This document shows, piece by piece, positions 34,476-44,162 of a DNA stretch of 64,000 nucleotides (position 1 is its first letter; each line of letters begins with the position of its first letter). The translations under genes were made by a program, and so were the position numbers. The notes below the pieces were generated by a model. It was not told the DNA's origin, did not search any database, and worked only from the letters and a program-made list of their open reading frames with translations. The stretch lies in NCBI GenBank assembly GCA_009783085.1, contig WRHU01000005.1:87177-151176 (forward strand). Direction: 5' to 3'. Source of the DNA: Coriobacteriia bacterium (lineage in GTDB: Bacteria; Actinomycetota; Coriobacteriia; Coriobacteriales; UBA8131).

Positions 34476-35507
34476 TTAAAGCTCCTCGGCAAAATAAGAC
34501 ATCGAAGTTTTTTTGAACTCCTTGGTGGAGTACAACAACACGGGAGCGTCAAGTCCCGTTGCCTCCTGAATGCGCTGCGCAACCGCCTCGCATTCGTCCT
34601 TGCTTTTGCCGTGTATCATCGTGTAGGTGTTTGCCGTCCACGTTGGCGTCGATGGTCGCTGGTAACAATGACTCACTTCCTTAAACGACGCCATAATGGG
34701 CCCAAGCTCGTCAAGTTTTTCTTCGGGAACCGTCCACGTGCCCATAGCGTTGCAGGTAAAGCCCGTTTTGTGATGCTTGATAGCCGCACCAAGCCGTCGA
34801 ATAACACGCTCGTTCACCCAAGTTTCTGTAGTTTTTAGCACCCAAGCCTCGTCGCAAGAAAAACCCTGCTCGGTAAGTTTTTGAGCAAGCTCTTTGTAGG
34901 GAGTAAGTCCTGCGGGGAGGTCTGCCTGCAGCAGACGAACAAGGGCTTTTTCCTCCTCGGTTGCTTTGATGGCAGCGGAAAGTGCCGGCTTCAAAACGGG
35001 GAGTTTTTCCTCACGCACGCTGCGCTTTCCCGTGAAATCAAAATCAACACGAATCTTAAAAAGACGAATGGCGGGGAGGTTGAGAATGTCATCTATGCTG
35101 GTGCTCTCGGCAATCTCAGCCAAAATCTCCTCAATGCGCTGCTCGGACGGAGCAATAAGCGTGAACCAGACGTTGTAACGATTTTCTCGGAGGTAATTGT
35201 GAGTTACGTTGGGGTAGCTGCTGATGTGCGCTGCCACTTCCTCAACCTGTTCATTTGGAACAGCAATCGCACACAAGGTCGAACGATAGCCCAATTTATA
35301 GGAATCAAAAATCGCACCTAAACGCCGAATGACGCCGCCTTTGCGCAGCTCATCTATGCTGGCGTAGGCTTCGTTTTCGGTTATGCCAAGTTTTTCTGCG
35401 AGCTCACCGTACGGTCTTTGCGACACGGGAAACCCCGATTGGATAACCGATAGAAGTTCTTTTTGCAGCTCGGTGAGCTGAGTTATTGCCGTGTGTTCTC
35501 TGTTCAT
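34476..35507 (-). CDS. ahbAB: Siroheme decarboxylase, AhbA-AhbB fusion
   Basis: 343 residues containing two Lrp/AsnC-like units. First: winged helix QRPYGELAEKLGITENEAYASIDELRKGGVIRRLGAIFDS, then a ferredoxin-like domain with VTHNYLRENRYNVWFTL (to about 165). Second: TPYKELAQKLTEQGFSCDEAWV...RVIRRLGAAIKHHKTGFTCNAMGTW with VSHCYQRPSTPTW (about 190-343). This is the tandem NirDL/AhbAB layout; in Desulfovibrio AhbA and AhbB are separate genes. By family knowledge it removes two acetate carboxyls of siroheme to give 12,18-didecarboxysiroheme. 1 bp after ahbD, and 43 bp before hemL. Confidence 0.93.
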   Translation of the reverse strand: MNREHTAITQLTELQKELLSVIQSGFPVSQRPYGELAEKLGITENEAYASIDELRKGGVIRRLGAIFDSYKLGYRSTLCAIAVPNEQVEEVAAHISSYPNVTHNYLRENRYNVWFTLIAPSEQRIEEILAEIAESTSIDDILNLPAIRLFKIRVDFDFTGKRSVREEKLPVLKPALSAAIKATEEEKALVRLLQADLPAGLTPYKELAQKLTEQGFSCDEAWVLKTTETWVNERVIRRLGAAIKHHKTGFTCNAMGTWTVPEEKLDELGPIMASFKEVSHCYQRPSTPTWTANTYTMIHGKSKDECEAVAQRIQEATGLDAPVLLYSTKEFKKTSMSYFAEEL

Positions 35508-35508
35508 C

Positions 35509-36852
35509 TTACGCCCTCAAAGCCTTGGGAACATACGCACAATACGGCTCTTCGTCAAGATAATCTCCTGTGTTTTCAAGCGCACGCGCACGGCAACCTC
35601 CGCACACCGCCTTGTATTCACACGCTCCGCATTTACCTTTGAGCTTACTGTAGTCACGCAGGTCATTAAAGACCGGCGAGTTAGTCCAGATCTCACCAAA
35701 GGGCTGCTCCTTGACGTTGCCCAGCTGCATATCAAAGTATCCGCAGGGCTGCAAATCGCCCACGTGCGAAATAAAACAAAAGGTGATGCCGCCCAAACAA
35801 CCCCGTGTCATCGCATCAAGGCCATAAGTTTCGGGAGTGACCTCCCTGCCCTCCTCTTTTGCTTTTTGCCGAATAATCCGATAATACTGCGGAGAGTCCG
35901 TGGGCTTGAAGTGCAAAGATGAGGTCTGCTGGCGGTCATACGCCCACGTGAGCGCATCTTCATATTCCTGCGGCGTAAGCTCTAAATCGCGCAGATTGTC
36001 GCCCCGTCCCGTAGGAACGAGCATAAAAATGTGGAAAGCATCAACGCCAAGGCTCTCGGCAAGGTCGTGCATTTCTACCAGTTTTTTATGGTTGAGCTTG
36101 GTCACCGTGGTGTTAATTTGCACACCAACGCCGTGTGCCTTAACGGTTTTAATGCCCCGAATGGTGTCCTCAAAACAACCCTTTATGCCTCTGAACTCGT
36201 CGTGTTCTTGGGCGTTTGGAAAATCTATCGAAACAGAAATGCGGGGGATTTTATGCTCTTTGAGTTTTTGTGCAATCTCATCGGTGATGAGCGTGGCGTT
36301 AGTGCCTACAACGGGCATCGCACCTTTTTCTTGCGCATAGTCAATGATGTCCCAAAGATCAGGACGCAAAAGAGGCTCGCCGCCGGTCAGAATTAAAATT
36401 GGGTTGGTGATGGCAGTAATGTCGTCAATAGTGTTTTTAATTTGGTCGAGCGACAGTTCACCGGGATAGGTGCCGAACTCAGAGGCGGCACGGCAATGCA
36501 CGCAGCTCAAGTTGCACGACCGGGTAATTTCCCATGCGATAATGCGTGGTGGTTTGATGCCGGTGCGCTCCTCATAGGCGATCGCAGCAGGCCCACCTCC
36601 CGGACGAAAACCAACCGAGCGTGCGCCGCCGTGGCGTTGGAGAGCTGCAGGGTGGCCGCCTGTTTTCGGTACACCAGCGGGATGACCGCCGCCAGAACTG
36701 CTGCCGCCGCCAGAACTGCTGCCACCGCCAGAACCACCGCCCAAGGGAATGCCCACGCCTGTTTTTCCGCAGCCAGCCTCTATCTCGGCAAGCTCTTGTT
36801 CTCTTTTGATATCTTGTTTGTCATTAAACATAGTATTTTGCCTAGCTTTCAT
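35509..36852 (-). CDS. ahbD: Heme b synthase AhbD (radical SAM)
   Basis: 447 residues. Radical SAM motif CNLSCVHC at about 117-124 with IIAWEITRS before it, TGGEPLLRPDL, then a C-terminal SPASM-like cluster CGACEYKAVCGGCRARA. By family knowledge AhbD decarboxylates the propionates of Fe-coproporphyrin III to vinyls, giving heme b. The choice of AhbD over AhbC rests on CVHCRA and the CGACEY...CGGCRARA tail. Residues about 30-85 are a Gly/Ser/His-rich insert (GGGSGGGSSSGGGSSSGGG) from short DNA repeats, absent from the family core. An ATG 21 bp downstream is another possible start. Confidence 0.88.
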   Translation of the reverse strand: MKARQNTMFNDKQDIKREQELAEIEAGCGKTGVGIPLGGGSGGGSSSGGGSSSGGGHPAGVPKTGGHPAALQRHGGARSVGFRPGGGPAAIAYEERTGIKPPRIIAWEITRSCNLSCVHCRAASEFGTYPGELSLDQIKNTIDDITAITNPILILTGGEPLLRPDLWDIIDYAQEKGAMPVVGTNATLITDEIAQKLKEHKIPRISVSIDFPNAQEHDEFRGIKGCFEDTIRGIKTVKAHGVGVQINTTVTKLNHKKLVEMHDLAESLGVDAFHIFMLVPTGRGDNLRDLELTPQEYEDALTWAYDRQQTSSLHFKPTDSPQYYRIIRQKAKEEGREVTPETYGLDAMTRGCLGGITFCFISHVGDLQPCGYFDMQLGNVKEQPFGEIWTNSPVFNDLRDYSKLKGKCGACEYKAVCGGCRARALENTGDYLDEEPYCAYVPKALRA

Positions 36853-36870
36853 AGACTCTCTATAACTCCC

Positions 36871-37848
36871 CTACCCGCGCAACCAGCGAGCAACGTCTTT
36901 GGCGTGATAGCTAATAATCAGCTGCGCTCCAGCACGCTTAAAGCCCGTCATGGTTTCCATTACCACACGCTGCTCGTCAATCCAACCTTGAGCTGCCGCG
37001 GCCTTGACCATTGCGTACTCTCCAGAAACGTTATATGCCACCACGGGATACCCAAACTCATCTTTTACCCGACGGATAATGTCCATATACGCCAGCGCAG
37101 GCTTTACGATAACCACATCGCAGCCCTCCCCAATGTCGAGCGCAACCTCTCTGAGCGCCTCATCACCATTGGCAGGATCCATCTGATACGCACGACGGTC
37201 GCCAAAGGCAGGCGTAGAATCCGCCGCCTCTCTAAACGGTCCGTAATAACCGCTCGCATACTTGGCAGAATATGCCATGATGGGCACGCTCTCAAAGCCA
37301 GTGTCATCAAGAGCGGTGCGCAAGGCAGCAACCCTTCCGTCCATCATGTCTGACGGCGCCACCATATCAGCACCGGCACGTGCGTGAGAAACCGCCTCTT
37401 TAGCAAGCAGCTCAAGCGTTTGGTCGTTAAGCACTGCGCCGTTCTCGTCCACAATGCCACAGTGACCGTGGTCGGTATACTCACACAAACACACATCGGT
37501 AATCACATAAAAATCAGGGTGGCTTGCCTTGATGGTGCGTATTGCCTCTTGCACAATGCCGTGGTCATCATAAGCCTCCGAGCCCAGCGCATCTTTGTTC
37601 TCGGGCAGCCCAAACAAAATAACCGCCAAAATGCCCAGCTCAACAAGCTCGGTTATCTCGGCTTCAAGTTTGTCGAGCGAAACTTGATACACGCCTGGCA
37701 TTGAAGAAACCTCGTCGCGCAGGCCCTTCCCCGGCTTTACAAACAGCGGATAAATAAAATCGCTCGCCGAAAGCCGTGTTTCGCACATCATGGCACGAAT
37801 GCTTGCGTTTGCCCGCAGGCGACGGGGGCGATACTCTGGATAGTTCAT
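36871..37848 (-). CDS. hemB: Delta-aminolevulinic acid dehydratase (porphobilinogen synthase)
   Basis: 325 residues, full length. It condenses two 5-aminolevulinate molecules. Seen: [20 protein letters not shown] at the start, [20 protein letters not shown], the Zn-type cysteine site [52 protein letters not shown] with the first Schiff-base Lys and [15 protein letters not shown] with the second. Cytoplasmic octamer by family knowledge. It sits 18 bp before ahbD; the 89 bp behind its start carry GCAACACTCCT repeats. Confidence 0.97.
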   Translation of the reverse strand: MNYPEYRPRRLRANASIRAMMCETRLSASDFIYPLFVKPGKGLRDEVSSMPGVYQVSLDKLEAEITELVELGILAVILFGLPENKDALGSEAYDDHGIVQEAIRTIKASHPDFYVITDVCLCEYTDHGHCGIVDENGAVLNDQTLELLAKEAVSHARAGADMVAPSDMMDGRVAALRTALDDTGFESVPIMAYSAKYASGYYGPFREAADSTPAFGDRRAYQMDPANGDEALREVALDIGEGCDVVIVKPALAYMDIIRRVKDEFGYPVVAYNVSGEYAMVKAAAAQGWIDEQRVVMETMTGFKRAGAQLIISYHAKDVARWLRG

Positions 37849-37937
37849 ACTGGCACTCCTAACTCGGCGTTCTTGCGGCGCTCAGCAGTGTTCTTGCAAC
37901 ACTCCTGCGACACTCCTGCAACACTTCTCCAGTGCTC

Positions 37938-39140
37938 CTAATCAGCCTTTTTTATTTCCTCGTCGGTGAGGTAGCAGGCGGGGTCGGTATCCCACAAGTC
38001 GCCCGTTGCGGCCTCACTTCTCACTCGGAAGTTGCCTCCGCAAATATCAAGCCAACGGCACTCCTCGCAACGACCCTTTACGTACGGACGTTTATTTTTG
38101 AGGCGCTTCATAAGTTCGCTGCGCTCATCGTTGCCAGAAACATCGGTCCAAATCTCGCTAAACGGACGCTCTCGCACGTTGCCAAGCGAAAAGTGTCGCC
38201 AAAATTGGTCGGGGTAGACCTCGCCGTCCCACGAAATACAACCAATACCGTTGCCCGAGGAGTTGCCCTGGTTCCACTGGAGGAGCTGCAATACGTCCTC
38301 GGCACGCTTGGGGTCCTCTTTGAGAAGCTCCATGTAAACAAACGGGCCGTCGGCGTGGTTGTCAACCGTCAATATCTCAGGCGTGAGCCCCTTGTCAAAC
38401 ATGGCTTGGGTGCGATCCATAATAAGGCGCACCGCCTTGCGCGTTTCGTCGTGGTCAAGATCCTCTTTCATAAGTTCGCTTCCCCGTCCGGTGTACACAA
38501 GGTGATAAAAACACGCACGAGGGATATTTTCTTGCTCAAGCAGGTCAAAAACGTCGTTAATATCTTGCCAGTTGCGCTTGTTGATGGTCATGCGCAGGCC
38601 CACTTTGATACCAGCGTTGGTAGCGTTTCGCACGCCACGGATTGCCTTGTCAAACGAGCCTGGGATTCCTCTAAAATCGTCGTGCGTTGCGGGGCCTCCG
38701 TCAAGCGAAATGCCCACGTACGAAAGCCCTACCTCGGCAAATTGCTCAGCAAGTTTGGGCGTAATAAGCGTGCCGTTTGTTGAGATAACCACCCGCATGC
38801 CCTTGCCCTTTGCGTAATGCATAAGCTCGATAAGGTCTTTGCGCATGCAAGGCTCGCCGCCACTAAACAGCAGCACCGGCGCACCAAAGGCAGCAAGGTC
38901 GTCTATCATTACTTTAGCTTCCTCAGTGGTAAGCTCGCCGGTGTATTGACGATTTTCTGAGTGAGCATAGCAGTGTACGCACTTAAGATTGCAGCGCTGC
39001 GTGCAATTCCAGACAACCACCGGTTTTTTGTCGGCAGAAAACTGAAGGAGTTCGCTCGGCAGCTTTTTTGAACTTCGGTTATAGCGAAGCACATCGGCTG
39101 CCTCAACTGCCCCACAATACAGTTTGGATATTCCTATCAT
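37938..39140 (-). CDS. ahbC: 12,18-didecarboxysiroheme deacetylase AhbC (radical SAM)
   Basis: 400 residues, start MIGISKLYCG, which I recall as the usual AhbC N-terminus. Radical SAM motif CNLKCVHC at about 49-56 within VVVWNCTQRCNLKCVHCYAH, FSGGEPCMRKDLIELM, VGLSYVGISLDGG, and a C-terminal cysteine group GRCEECRWLDICGGNFRVR. By family knowledge it removes the two acetate side chains to leave methyls (Fe-coproporphyrin III). ATG 39140 after AACGTGAACAA; the RBS (GAAAGGAAACG) is good. It lies between hemB and cobA-hemD. Confidence 0.92.
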   Translation of the reverse strand: MIGISKLYCGAVEAADVLRYNRSSKKLPSELLQFSADKKPVVVWNCTQRCNLKCVHCYAHSENRQYTGELTTEEAKVMIDDLAAFGAPVLLFSGGEPCMRKDLIELMHYAKGKGMRVVISTNGTLITPKLAEQFAEVGLSYVGISLDGGPATHDDFRGIPGSFDKAIRGVRNATNAGIKVGLRMTINKRNWQDINDVFDLLEQENIPRACFYHLVYTGRGSELMKEDLDHDETRKAVRLIMDRTQAMFDKGLTPEILTVDNHADGPFVYMELLKEDPKRAEDVLQLLQWNQGNSSGNGIGCISWDGEVYPDQFWRHFSLGNVRERPFSEIWTDVSGNDERSELMKRLKNKRPYVKGRCEECRWLDICGGNFRVRSEAATGDLWDTDPACYLTDEEIKKAD

Positions 39141-39195
39141 TTGTTCACGTTTCCTTTCGTCGAGCTTTTATTCTTGAGCGTTTATTCTTGAGCTT

Positions 39196-40746
39196 TTATA
39201 TTTCTTTGCCGAACAACTCAGCGACCGCAAGAACGAGGCCGTCGATGGTAGCCTGCTTTGCTTCGCAGTCAACAACAAGTCCGAGTTCTTGGGCGGTCTG
39301 GCTCGTAATTGGTCCAATAGAAACAATTTTTACGCCTTTAAGAACCTCACTTGCGCTCGTGCCTTTAGGCAAGCCAGCACGCAAAAGTTCCATAAAGTTT
39401 TTAACCGTTGATGATGAAGTGAAGGTGACCACGTCAATGTCGCCTTCGACAAAGCGCTCAACAACACTTGCAGAGCCGTGGCCCATAACAGTTTCGTAAA
39501 CTGCTGCAACGTCTACCTGCACGCCGTGCTCTCGTAGTACGCTGGGCAAAACCTCTCGGGCCTCTTTGGCACGAGAAACTAAAACCTTGCTTTTGGCGTT
39601 CAAGCCTTGCTCCAAGAAGCCTTCCAAAAGACCTTCTGCGTTGTACTCTGCAGGAACATAGTCTGCCCGGATACCACGTTGTGCGAGGCTGGTTGCCGTC
39701 GTAGAGCCAACGGCAGCAAAGCGTGCCTGCGCAAGACAGCGCACGTCTTTTTCTTTGGTTTTTAGACGGTCAAAGAACCCATCTACTCCGTTTGTGCTGG
39801 TAAATACTATCCAATCATAGCTCTCGATAGCAGCAATAGCCGCATCTGCCTCTGTCCAACTGCTTGGTTCTTTAATCCGAATGGTTGGAAACTCCAGCGT
39901 TTCTGCCCCCAGCTCGGCAAGTTTATCAACAAGATCGCTTGCTTGCGCACGCGAGCGGGTAACCACAATGCTTTTGCCAAAGAGCGGCTTGTTTTCAAAC
40001 CACTGCAGCTTCTCGCGCAGAGCAACCGCCTCGCCCACCAAGGTAATTGCGGGAGCTTGAAAGTTCGCTTGGGCTGCTTTCTCGGCAATATCTGCAAGCG
40101 TTCCCACCAACACTTCTTGGCGGGGTGTTGTTCCCCAACGAATAAGAGCGACGGGCGTATTCTCGTCACGACCGTTTTCTACAAGGCGCGCGGTGATAGT
40201 AGGGAGGTTTTTGATGCCCATAAAAAAACAAATGGTTCCTACTGCAGTGGCAAGACCTTTCCAGTTGATGTCGCTTGTTTGCTTGGTGGGATCCTCGTGC
40301 CCGGTGACAAACGCCATGTCGGTGGTGATGCCCCGATGCGTTACCGGTATGCCGGCGTAGGTGGGAGCGGCATAACCAGACGAAATGCCCGGCACCACTT
40401 CAAACGAGATATTGTGCTCGCTAAGCGCAAGCGCCTCCTCGCCACCACGACCAAAGATAAAAGGGTCGCCACCTTTAAGGCGGGCAACAATTTTGCCGCC
40501 GTCGCGCTGGGCAGTTTCTATGAGGAGCTCGTTGATTTCGTCTTGGGTAACGTGTTTGGAAAAGCCTTTTTTGCCAACATAAATAAGCTCAGCGTCAAGA
40601 TTTGCATACGCCAAAAAACAGGGGTTGGCGAGGTAGTCGTAGACCACAATGTCGGCTTTTTTTAGGCACTCAAGACCCTTTATGGTCATAAGGCCCGGGT
40701 CGCCCGGCCCTGCTCCTATTAAATATACCAGCGGCTTTGTAGCCAT
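39196..40746 (-). CDS. cobA-hemD: Uroporphyrinogen-III C-methyltransferase / uroporphyrinogen-III synthase fusion
   Basis: 516 residues. Residues 1-245: SUMT with VYLIGAGPGDPGLMTIKGLE, VVYDYLANP, RLKGGDPFIFGRGGEE and FEVVPGISSGYAAP (SAM binding). Residues about 255-510: HemD with KSIVVTRSRAQASDLVDKL, VFTSTNGVDGFF, YNAEGLLEGFLEQG and DVVTFTSSSTVKNF. One chain therefore closes the tetrapyrrole ring and then methylates it to precorrin-2. In this pathway both steps are needed on every molecule made into heme, which fits the fusion. It reads from ATG 40746; the 154 bp before it hold hexamer repeats. Confidence 0.96.
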   Translation of the reverse strand: MATKPLVYLIGAGPGDPGLMTIKGLECLKKADIVVYDYLANPCFLAYANLDAELIYVGKKGFSKHVTQDEINELLIETAQRDGGKIVARLKGGDPFIFGRGGEEALALSEHNISFEVVPGISSGYAAPTYAGIPVTHRGITTDMAFVTGHEDPTKQTSDINWKGLATAVGTICFFMGIKNLPTITARLVENGRDENTPVALIRWGTTPRQEVLVGTLADIAEKAAQANFQAPAITLVGEAVALREKLQWFENKPLFGKSIVVTRSRAQASDLVDKLAELGAETLEFPTIRIKEPSSWTEADAAIAAIESYDWIVFTSTNGVDGFFDRLKTKEKDVRCLAQARFAAVGSTTATSLAQRGIRADYVPAEYNAEGLLEGFLEQGLNAKSKVLVSRAKEAREVLPSVLREHGVQVDVAAVYETVMGHGSASVVERFVEGDIDVVTFTSSSTVKNFMELLRAGLPKGTSASEVLKGVKIVSIGPITSQTAQELGLVVDCEAKQATIDGLVLAVAELFGKEI

Positions 40747-40756
40747 GTTTTCCCTT

Positions 40757-40813
40757 TCTCTTGCCCTTGTTCTTGCTTTTGCTCTTGCCTTTGCTCTTGC
40801 TTTTGTTCTTGCG
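40757..40813. repeat. Short CTTGC/TTTTGCT tandem repeats between hemC and cobA-hemD
   Basis: TCTTGCCCTTGTTCTTGCTT, TTGCTCTTGCCTTTGC and so on: a degenerate 12-bp array. A second small direct repeat (CGGTTTTAGTTTG) follows at about 40838-40865. Noncoding. Confidence 0.75.
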
Positions 40814-40900
40814 TGCCTCGTTTTTTGTGCTTCCGGTTTTAGTTTGACTCGGTTTTAGTTTGCCTCGGCTTTAGCGTGCGTCGTTTTTGTGTTTGCGGCT

Positions 40901-41872
40901 TTAGACCGCTTCTGCCTCAGTGCGCACTGCTTCCAAAATCTCTGCTGCTCCACGTGCCTTAAGTGCTTCAACCATAGCTATTCCAAGTGCCTCTGGCTCT
41001 GCTGGCGAACCAACAAGCTGCTCTCGAATAAGCGTTGCGCCGTCAACCGAGGCTACCATTGCGTCCATTACTAGCGTTTCGTTTTCTCTGCGAGCGTACG
41101 CCCCAATGGGAACTTGACAGCCTCCCTCAAGGCCACTCATAACAACACGCTCGCTTGTTACGCAAGTCATGGTGTCTGCATCATTGAGAGCAGCACAAAT
41201 CTCCTGCATGAACGCATCATTTTCGCGGATTTCAACAGCGATAGCACCCTGCCCCACCGCGCTTATCATCTCCTCGGTAGGAATATAGCCAGTAATTCTT
41301 TCCTCCCAGCCCATGCGCGTGATTCCTGCGCTTGCCAAAACCACAGCATCAACCTCGCCCGTTTCTGCCTTGCGCAGGCGCGTATCCAAGTTTCCCCGCA
41401 CGTCCACCAGTATAAGGTCGCTGCGTAAAGCTGCGATTTGTGCCCGACGGCGCAGCGAACTTGTTCCCACGCTCGCACCGTGCGGTAGCTCTTTCAAACC
41501 GCCTTTTGTTGCCGAAACAATTACGTCACGGGCATCAACACGCGGAGGCGTTGCTGCGATAACCAGTCCATCGGGGAGCTGGGTGGGCATATCCTTCATA
41601 GAATGCACGCACAAATCAACGCTCCCGCCAAGAAGCTCAAGTTCGAGCTCTTTGGTAAACAGCCCTTTTTCGCCTATCTTTGCAAGCGGTACGTCAAGAA
41701 TCTTATCGCCTGTTGTTTTGATGATTTTGATTTCGACCTGCACATCGCAAGACTTCTGAATGAGCTCTTTGATGTGCTCAGACTGCCAGAGCGCAAGCTT
41801 GCTGCCCCGCGTTCCGATGGTCAGTTTTTTTTGGGCATCTTGTGTGTCCGGTATGCCTCGTGTATCTAACAC
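40901..41872 (-). CDS. hemC: Porphobilinogen deaminase (hydroxymethylbilane synthase)
   Basis: The track starts at 42043 inside hemA. I choose GTG 41872 after GAGGAGCCTAGC, giving 323 residues. Seen: LTIGTRGSKLALWQSEHIKE, IKTTGDKILDVPLAKIGEKG, SVDLCVHSMKDMPT, ASVGTSSLRRRAQI, VDVRGNLDTRLRKAETGEVDAVVLA, and LEGGCQVPIGAYA carrying the cysteine that holds the dipyrromethane cofactor. It starts 1 bp after the hemA stop, so it is coupled. Confidence 0.96.
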   Translation of the reverse strand: MLDTRGIPDTQDAQKKLTIGTRGSKLALWQSEHIKELIQKSCDVQVEIKIIKTTGDKILDVPLAKIGEKGLFTKELELELLGGSVDLCVHSMKDMPTQLPDGLVIAATPPRVDARDVIVSATKGGLKELPHGASVGTSSLRRRAQIAALRSDLILVDVRGNLDTRLRKAETGEVDAVVLASAGITRMGWEERITGYIPTEEMISAVGQGAIAVEIRENDAFMQEICAALNDADTMTCVTSERVVMSGLEGGCQVPIGAYARRENETLVMDAMVASVDGATLIREQLVGSPAEPEALGIAMVEALKARGAAEILEAVRTEAEAV

Positions 41873-41873
41873 G

Positions 41874-43361
41874 CTAGGCTCCTCTCTTTGGAGCTGGGGA
41901 GGTGGTTGGTGTGTTGTCGCCCACTTCTTGGTTTGCCTCGCTGCTTGTTTCTTGCTCAGTTGGCAACTGCGGCGCTGTTGTCGCTGTCGCCGGTTGCGCC
42001 GATGCATGATGGTGCCGTTTTGGTTGCGGAAAATCCTCGGCACTTTTTCCTAAAAGATTTCTAATGAGCCCCCGGTGACGAGGCTTCTCGTCAGGGTTTA
42101 TATCAAGACCATACAAAAAGCGTGCCGTTTCAACACGTTCGTAGCTGTTGTCCTCTGCCGCTCCTGCCTTGAGGCGCATGGTGGGGCCATGAAGCAGCTT
42201 GTTTACCAGAGCATTTGCCATTGCATCAACAACCGCCTTGTCGGTATCATCAAGATTGCCAAGACGCTTCATGGCTTTAGCGACCTCATCATCTCGAATG
42301 CCCTCTGCTTTGGCACGTATTTGCGCAATAGTAGGCTCGACAATAAGTGTTTCAATCCACTGAGAAAAACTGTTGGTTTCCTCAACTATGATTTCCTCGG
42401 CACGAACCGCCTCGCGTTTGCGCTCCTCAAGATTGGCATCCACCACACCGTTAAGATCGTCAATGTCATAAAGATAGACGTCGTTAAGCTCGTGGACCGC
42501 TGGGTCAATGTCGCGCGGCAGGGCAATGTCAATGAGAAAGAGTGCCTTGCCACGAACTCCTTTGCGAGCCTTTGCCACCTCGTCTTTGGTAATCACGTAG
42601 CCGGGCGCAGCGGTGGAGGAAATAACGATGTCCGCATTTCTCATGTGCGCAAAAAGCTCCTCGTAGCGAATTGCCTCGCCCTCAAAAAGCTCAGCAATCT
42701 CACAGGCTTTCTCATAGGTTCTGTTTGCCACCAGCACCGAACCAACGCCCTGGCTTACCAGGTGTTTTGCCGTAAGCTCGCTCATTTTGCCCGCACCAAC
42801 AATCAAGATGGTGCGTCCCTCAAGCGCATCAAATACACGGCGTGCAAGCTCAACGGCAGCATAGCTTATCGAAACAGCACTTTCGCCAATGCCGGTTTCT
42901 GAGCGAACACGCTTTCCCAGCTCAAAACTCTGTCTAAAAAGTTTGTTAAAAATGCGATCTGTCGCCCCGTTGCTTGAGGCAAAGCCGTAGGCCTCTTTAA
43001 TTTGCCCCAATATCTGTGCCTCACCAAGCACCATAGACTCCAACGATGAAACTACGCGGAAAAGATGCCCCACCATTTTCATGTCTTGGTGATGATAGAG
43101 ATACTTTTTGATTTCGCAGAGATCAAGGTTGTGATAGCCCGCCATAAACTCGGCAACAACCTCAAAACCATTACAGGCATCGCGCGTAACCGCATAAATC
43201 TCGGTTCGGTTGCAGGTCGAAAGAATGACGGCTTCTGCAACTTCATCTTTTGACACCAGCAAAGAGAGCGCATCTGCCTGAATGCTCTCGGGAAAGGTAA
43301 GTTTTTCCCGTATTTCTATGGGTGCTGTTTTATGGCTAAGCCCAACCACGGTAAGATGCAT
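41874..43361 (-). CDS. hemA: Glutamyl-tRNA reductase
   Basis: 495 residues. First committed step of C5 tetrapyrrole synthesis. Seen: VVGLSHKTAPIEIREKLTF, ILSTCNRTEIYAV with the catalytic Cys (about 50), SLESMVLGEAQILGQIKEAYG, IGESAVSISYAAVELA, RTILIVGAGKMSELTAKHL (NADPH domain), VLVANRTYEKA and ALFLIDIALPRDIDP. The C-terminal 60 residues are a Thr/Pro/Ala/Glu-rich tail beyond the usual dimer helix. Its substrate tRNA-Glu is encoded just upstream of the operon. Confidence 0.97.
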   Translation of the reverse strand: MHLTVVGLSHKTAPIEIREKLTFPESIQADALSLLVSKDEVAEAVILSTCNRTEIYAVTRDACNGFEVVAEFMAGYHNLDLCEIKKYLYHHQDMKMVGHLFRVVSSLESMVLGEAQILGQIKEAYGFASSNGATDRIFNKLFRQSFELGKRVRSETGIGESAVSISYAAVELARRVFDALEGRTILIVGAGKMSELTAKHLVSQGVGSVLVANRTYEKACEIAELFEGEAIRYEELFAHMRNADIVISSTAAPGYVITKDEVAKARKGVRGKALFLIDIALPRDIDPAVHELNDVYLYDIDDLNGVVDANLEERKREAVRAEEIIVEETNSFSQWIETLIVEPTIAQIRAKAEGIRDDEVAKAMKRLGNLDDTDKAVVDAMANALVNKLLHGPTMRLKAGAAEDNSYERVETARFLYGLDINPDEKPRHRGLIRNLLGKSAEDFPQPKRHHHASAQPATATTAPQLPTEQETSSEANQEVGDNTPTTSPAPKRGA

Positions 43362-43367
43362 AGGGCA

Positions 43368-44156
43368 TCAGCTGCCGTTCTTTTGATTGGGGGCGGGCGT
43401 GGGTGTGTTGGGTTCAGGCGATGAGGCTGCAACAGACGTAGCCTTGTTTACCGCCCGCCTACAGCTCGTATCGCATGAAGCACATTCGCCCAGCTTACAG
43501 GCAAACTCAGCAGGAGCAAACTCATCAAAAAGTTGCTCGGCACTCAACAGCTCACCTGCCTCAAGACGGTCAAACAAATTGGCGTGCGCCATTGCCTCAA
43601 AGAGAGGCTTGCGTGCCTCCTCGCCACCAGGAATACGCGAAAGCACCAGCGGACGCACCTCGCCAAGAAGCGCTACGTAGTCGCCCCACATGTCGTCATA
43701 GGTTTCCTCAAGTTGCCTGCGAATAGTGCGAGCAACCACCGGAGAAGCGCCGCCCGTTGAAATGGCAATTTGCAGCGGGCCTCGCTTGAGCGTTGAGGGC
43801 ACAATAAAGTTGCAGTAGGGCGGATAATCGACCATGTTAAGCAGCGTGCCCAGCTCCTCTGCCTCCTCATAAACCGCACGGTTGACCTCGGCGTTATCGG
43901 TTGCACACACTACCAAAAAAGCTTTTTTGAGGTCGCCTTTTTGATAGGCACGTGCGTGATAGGTAATTTTATTTTCGGCGGCAAGGTCTTTGACCAGCGG
44001 TGTGGTCTGCGGTGCTATAACGTGCACGTCTGCGCCTTGCTCCGCAAGGTTTTCGATTTTGCGTTGCCCCACATTGCCTGCGCCAATAACAAGCACGCGG
44101 CGGTCTTCTAAATCCAAAAACGCAGGATAATATGAACGATTGTAACTATGCGTCAT
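43368..44156 (-). CDS. Precorrin-2 dehydrogenase / sirohydrochlorin ferrochelatase (Met8/CysG-N type)
   Basis: 262 residues from ATG 44156; the track uses a TTG at 44162. Rossmann start RVLVIGAGNVGQRKIENLAE, FLVVCATDNAEVNRAV, LLNMVDYPPYCNFIVPSTL with the catalytic Asp, IAISTGGASPVVARTIRRQLE. By family knowledge it oxidises precorrin-2 to sirohydrochlorin and in some forms inserts iron. No separate CbiX/SirB chelatase is in this operon, so this protein may do both (inference). The C-terminus adds CKLGECASCDTSCRRA, a five-cysteine cluster unusual for the family. Confidence 0.9.
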   Translation of the reverse strand: MTHSYNRSYYPAFLDLEDRRVLVIGAGNVGQRKIENLAEQGADVHVIAPQTTPLVKDLAAENKITYHARAYQKGDLKKAFLVVCATDNAEVNRAVYEEAEELGTLLNMVDYPPYCNFIVPSTLKRGPLQIAISTGGASPVVARTIRRQLEETYDDMWGDYVALLGEVRPLVLSRIPGGEEARKPLFEAMAHANLFDRLEAGELLSAEQLFDEFAPAEFACKLGECASCDTSCRRAVNKATSVAASSPEPNTPTPAPNQKNGS

Positions 44157-44162
44157 GGTCAA

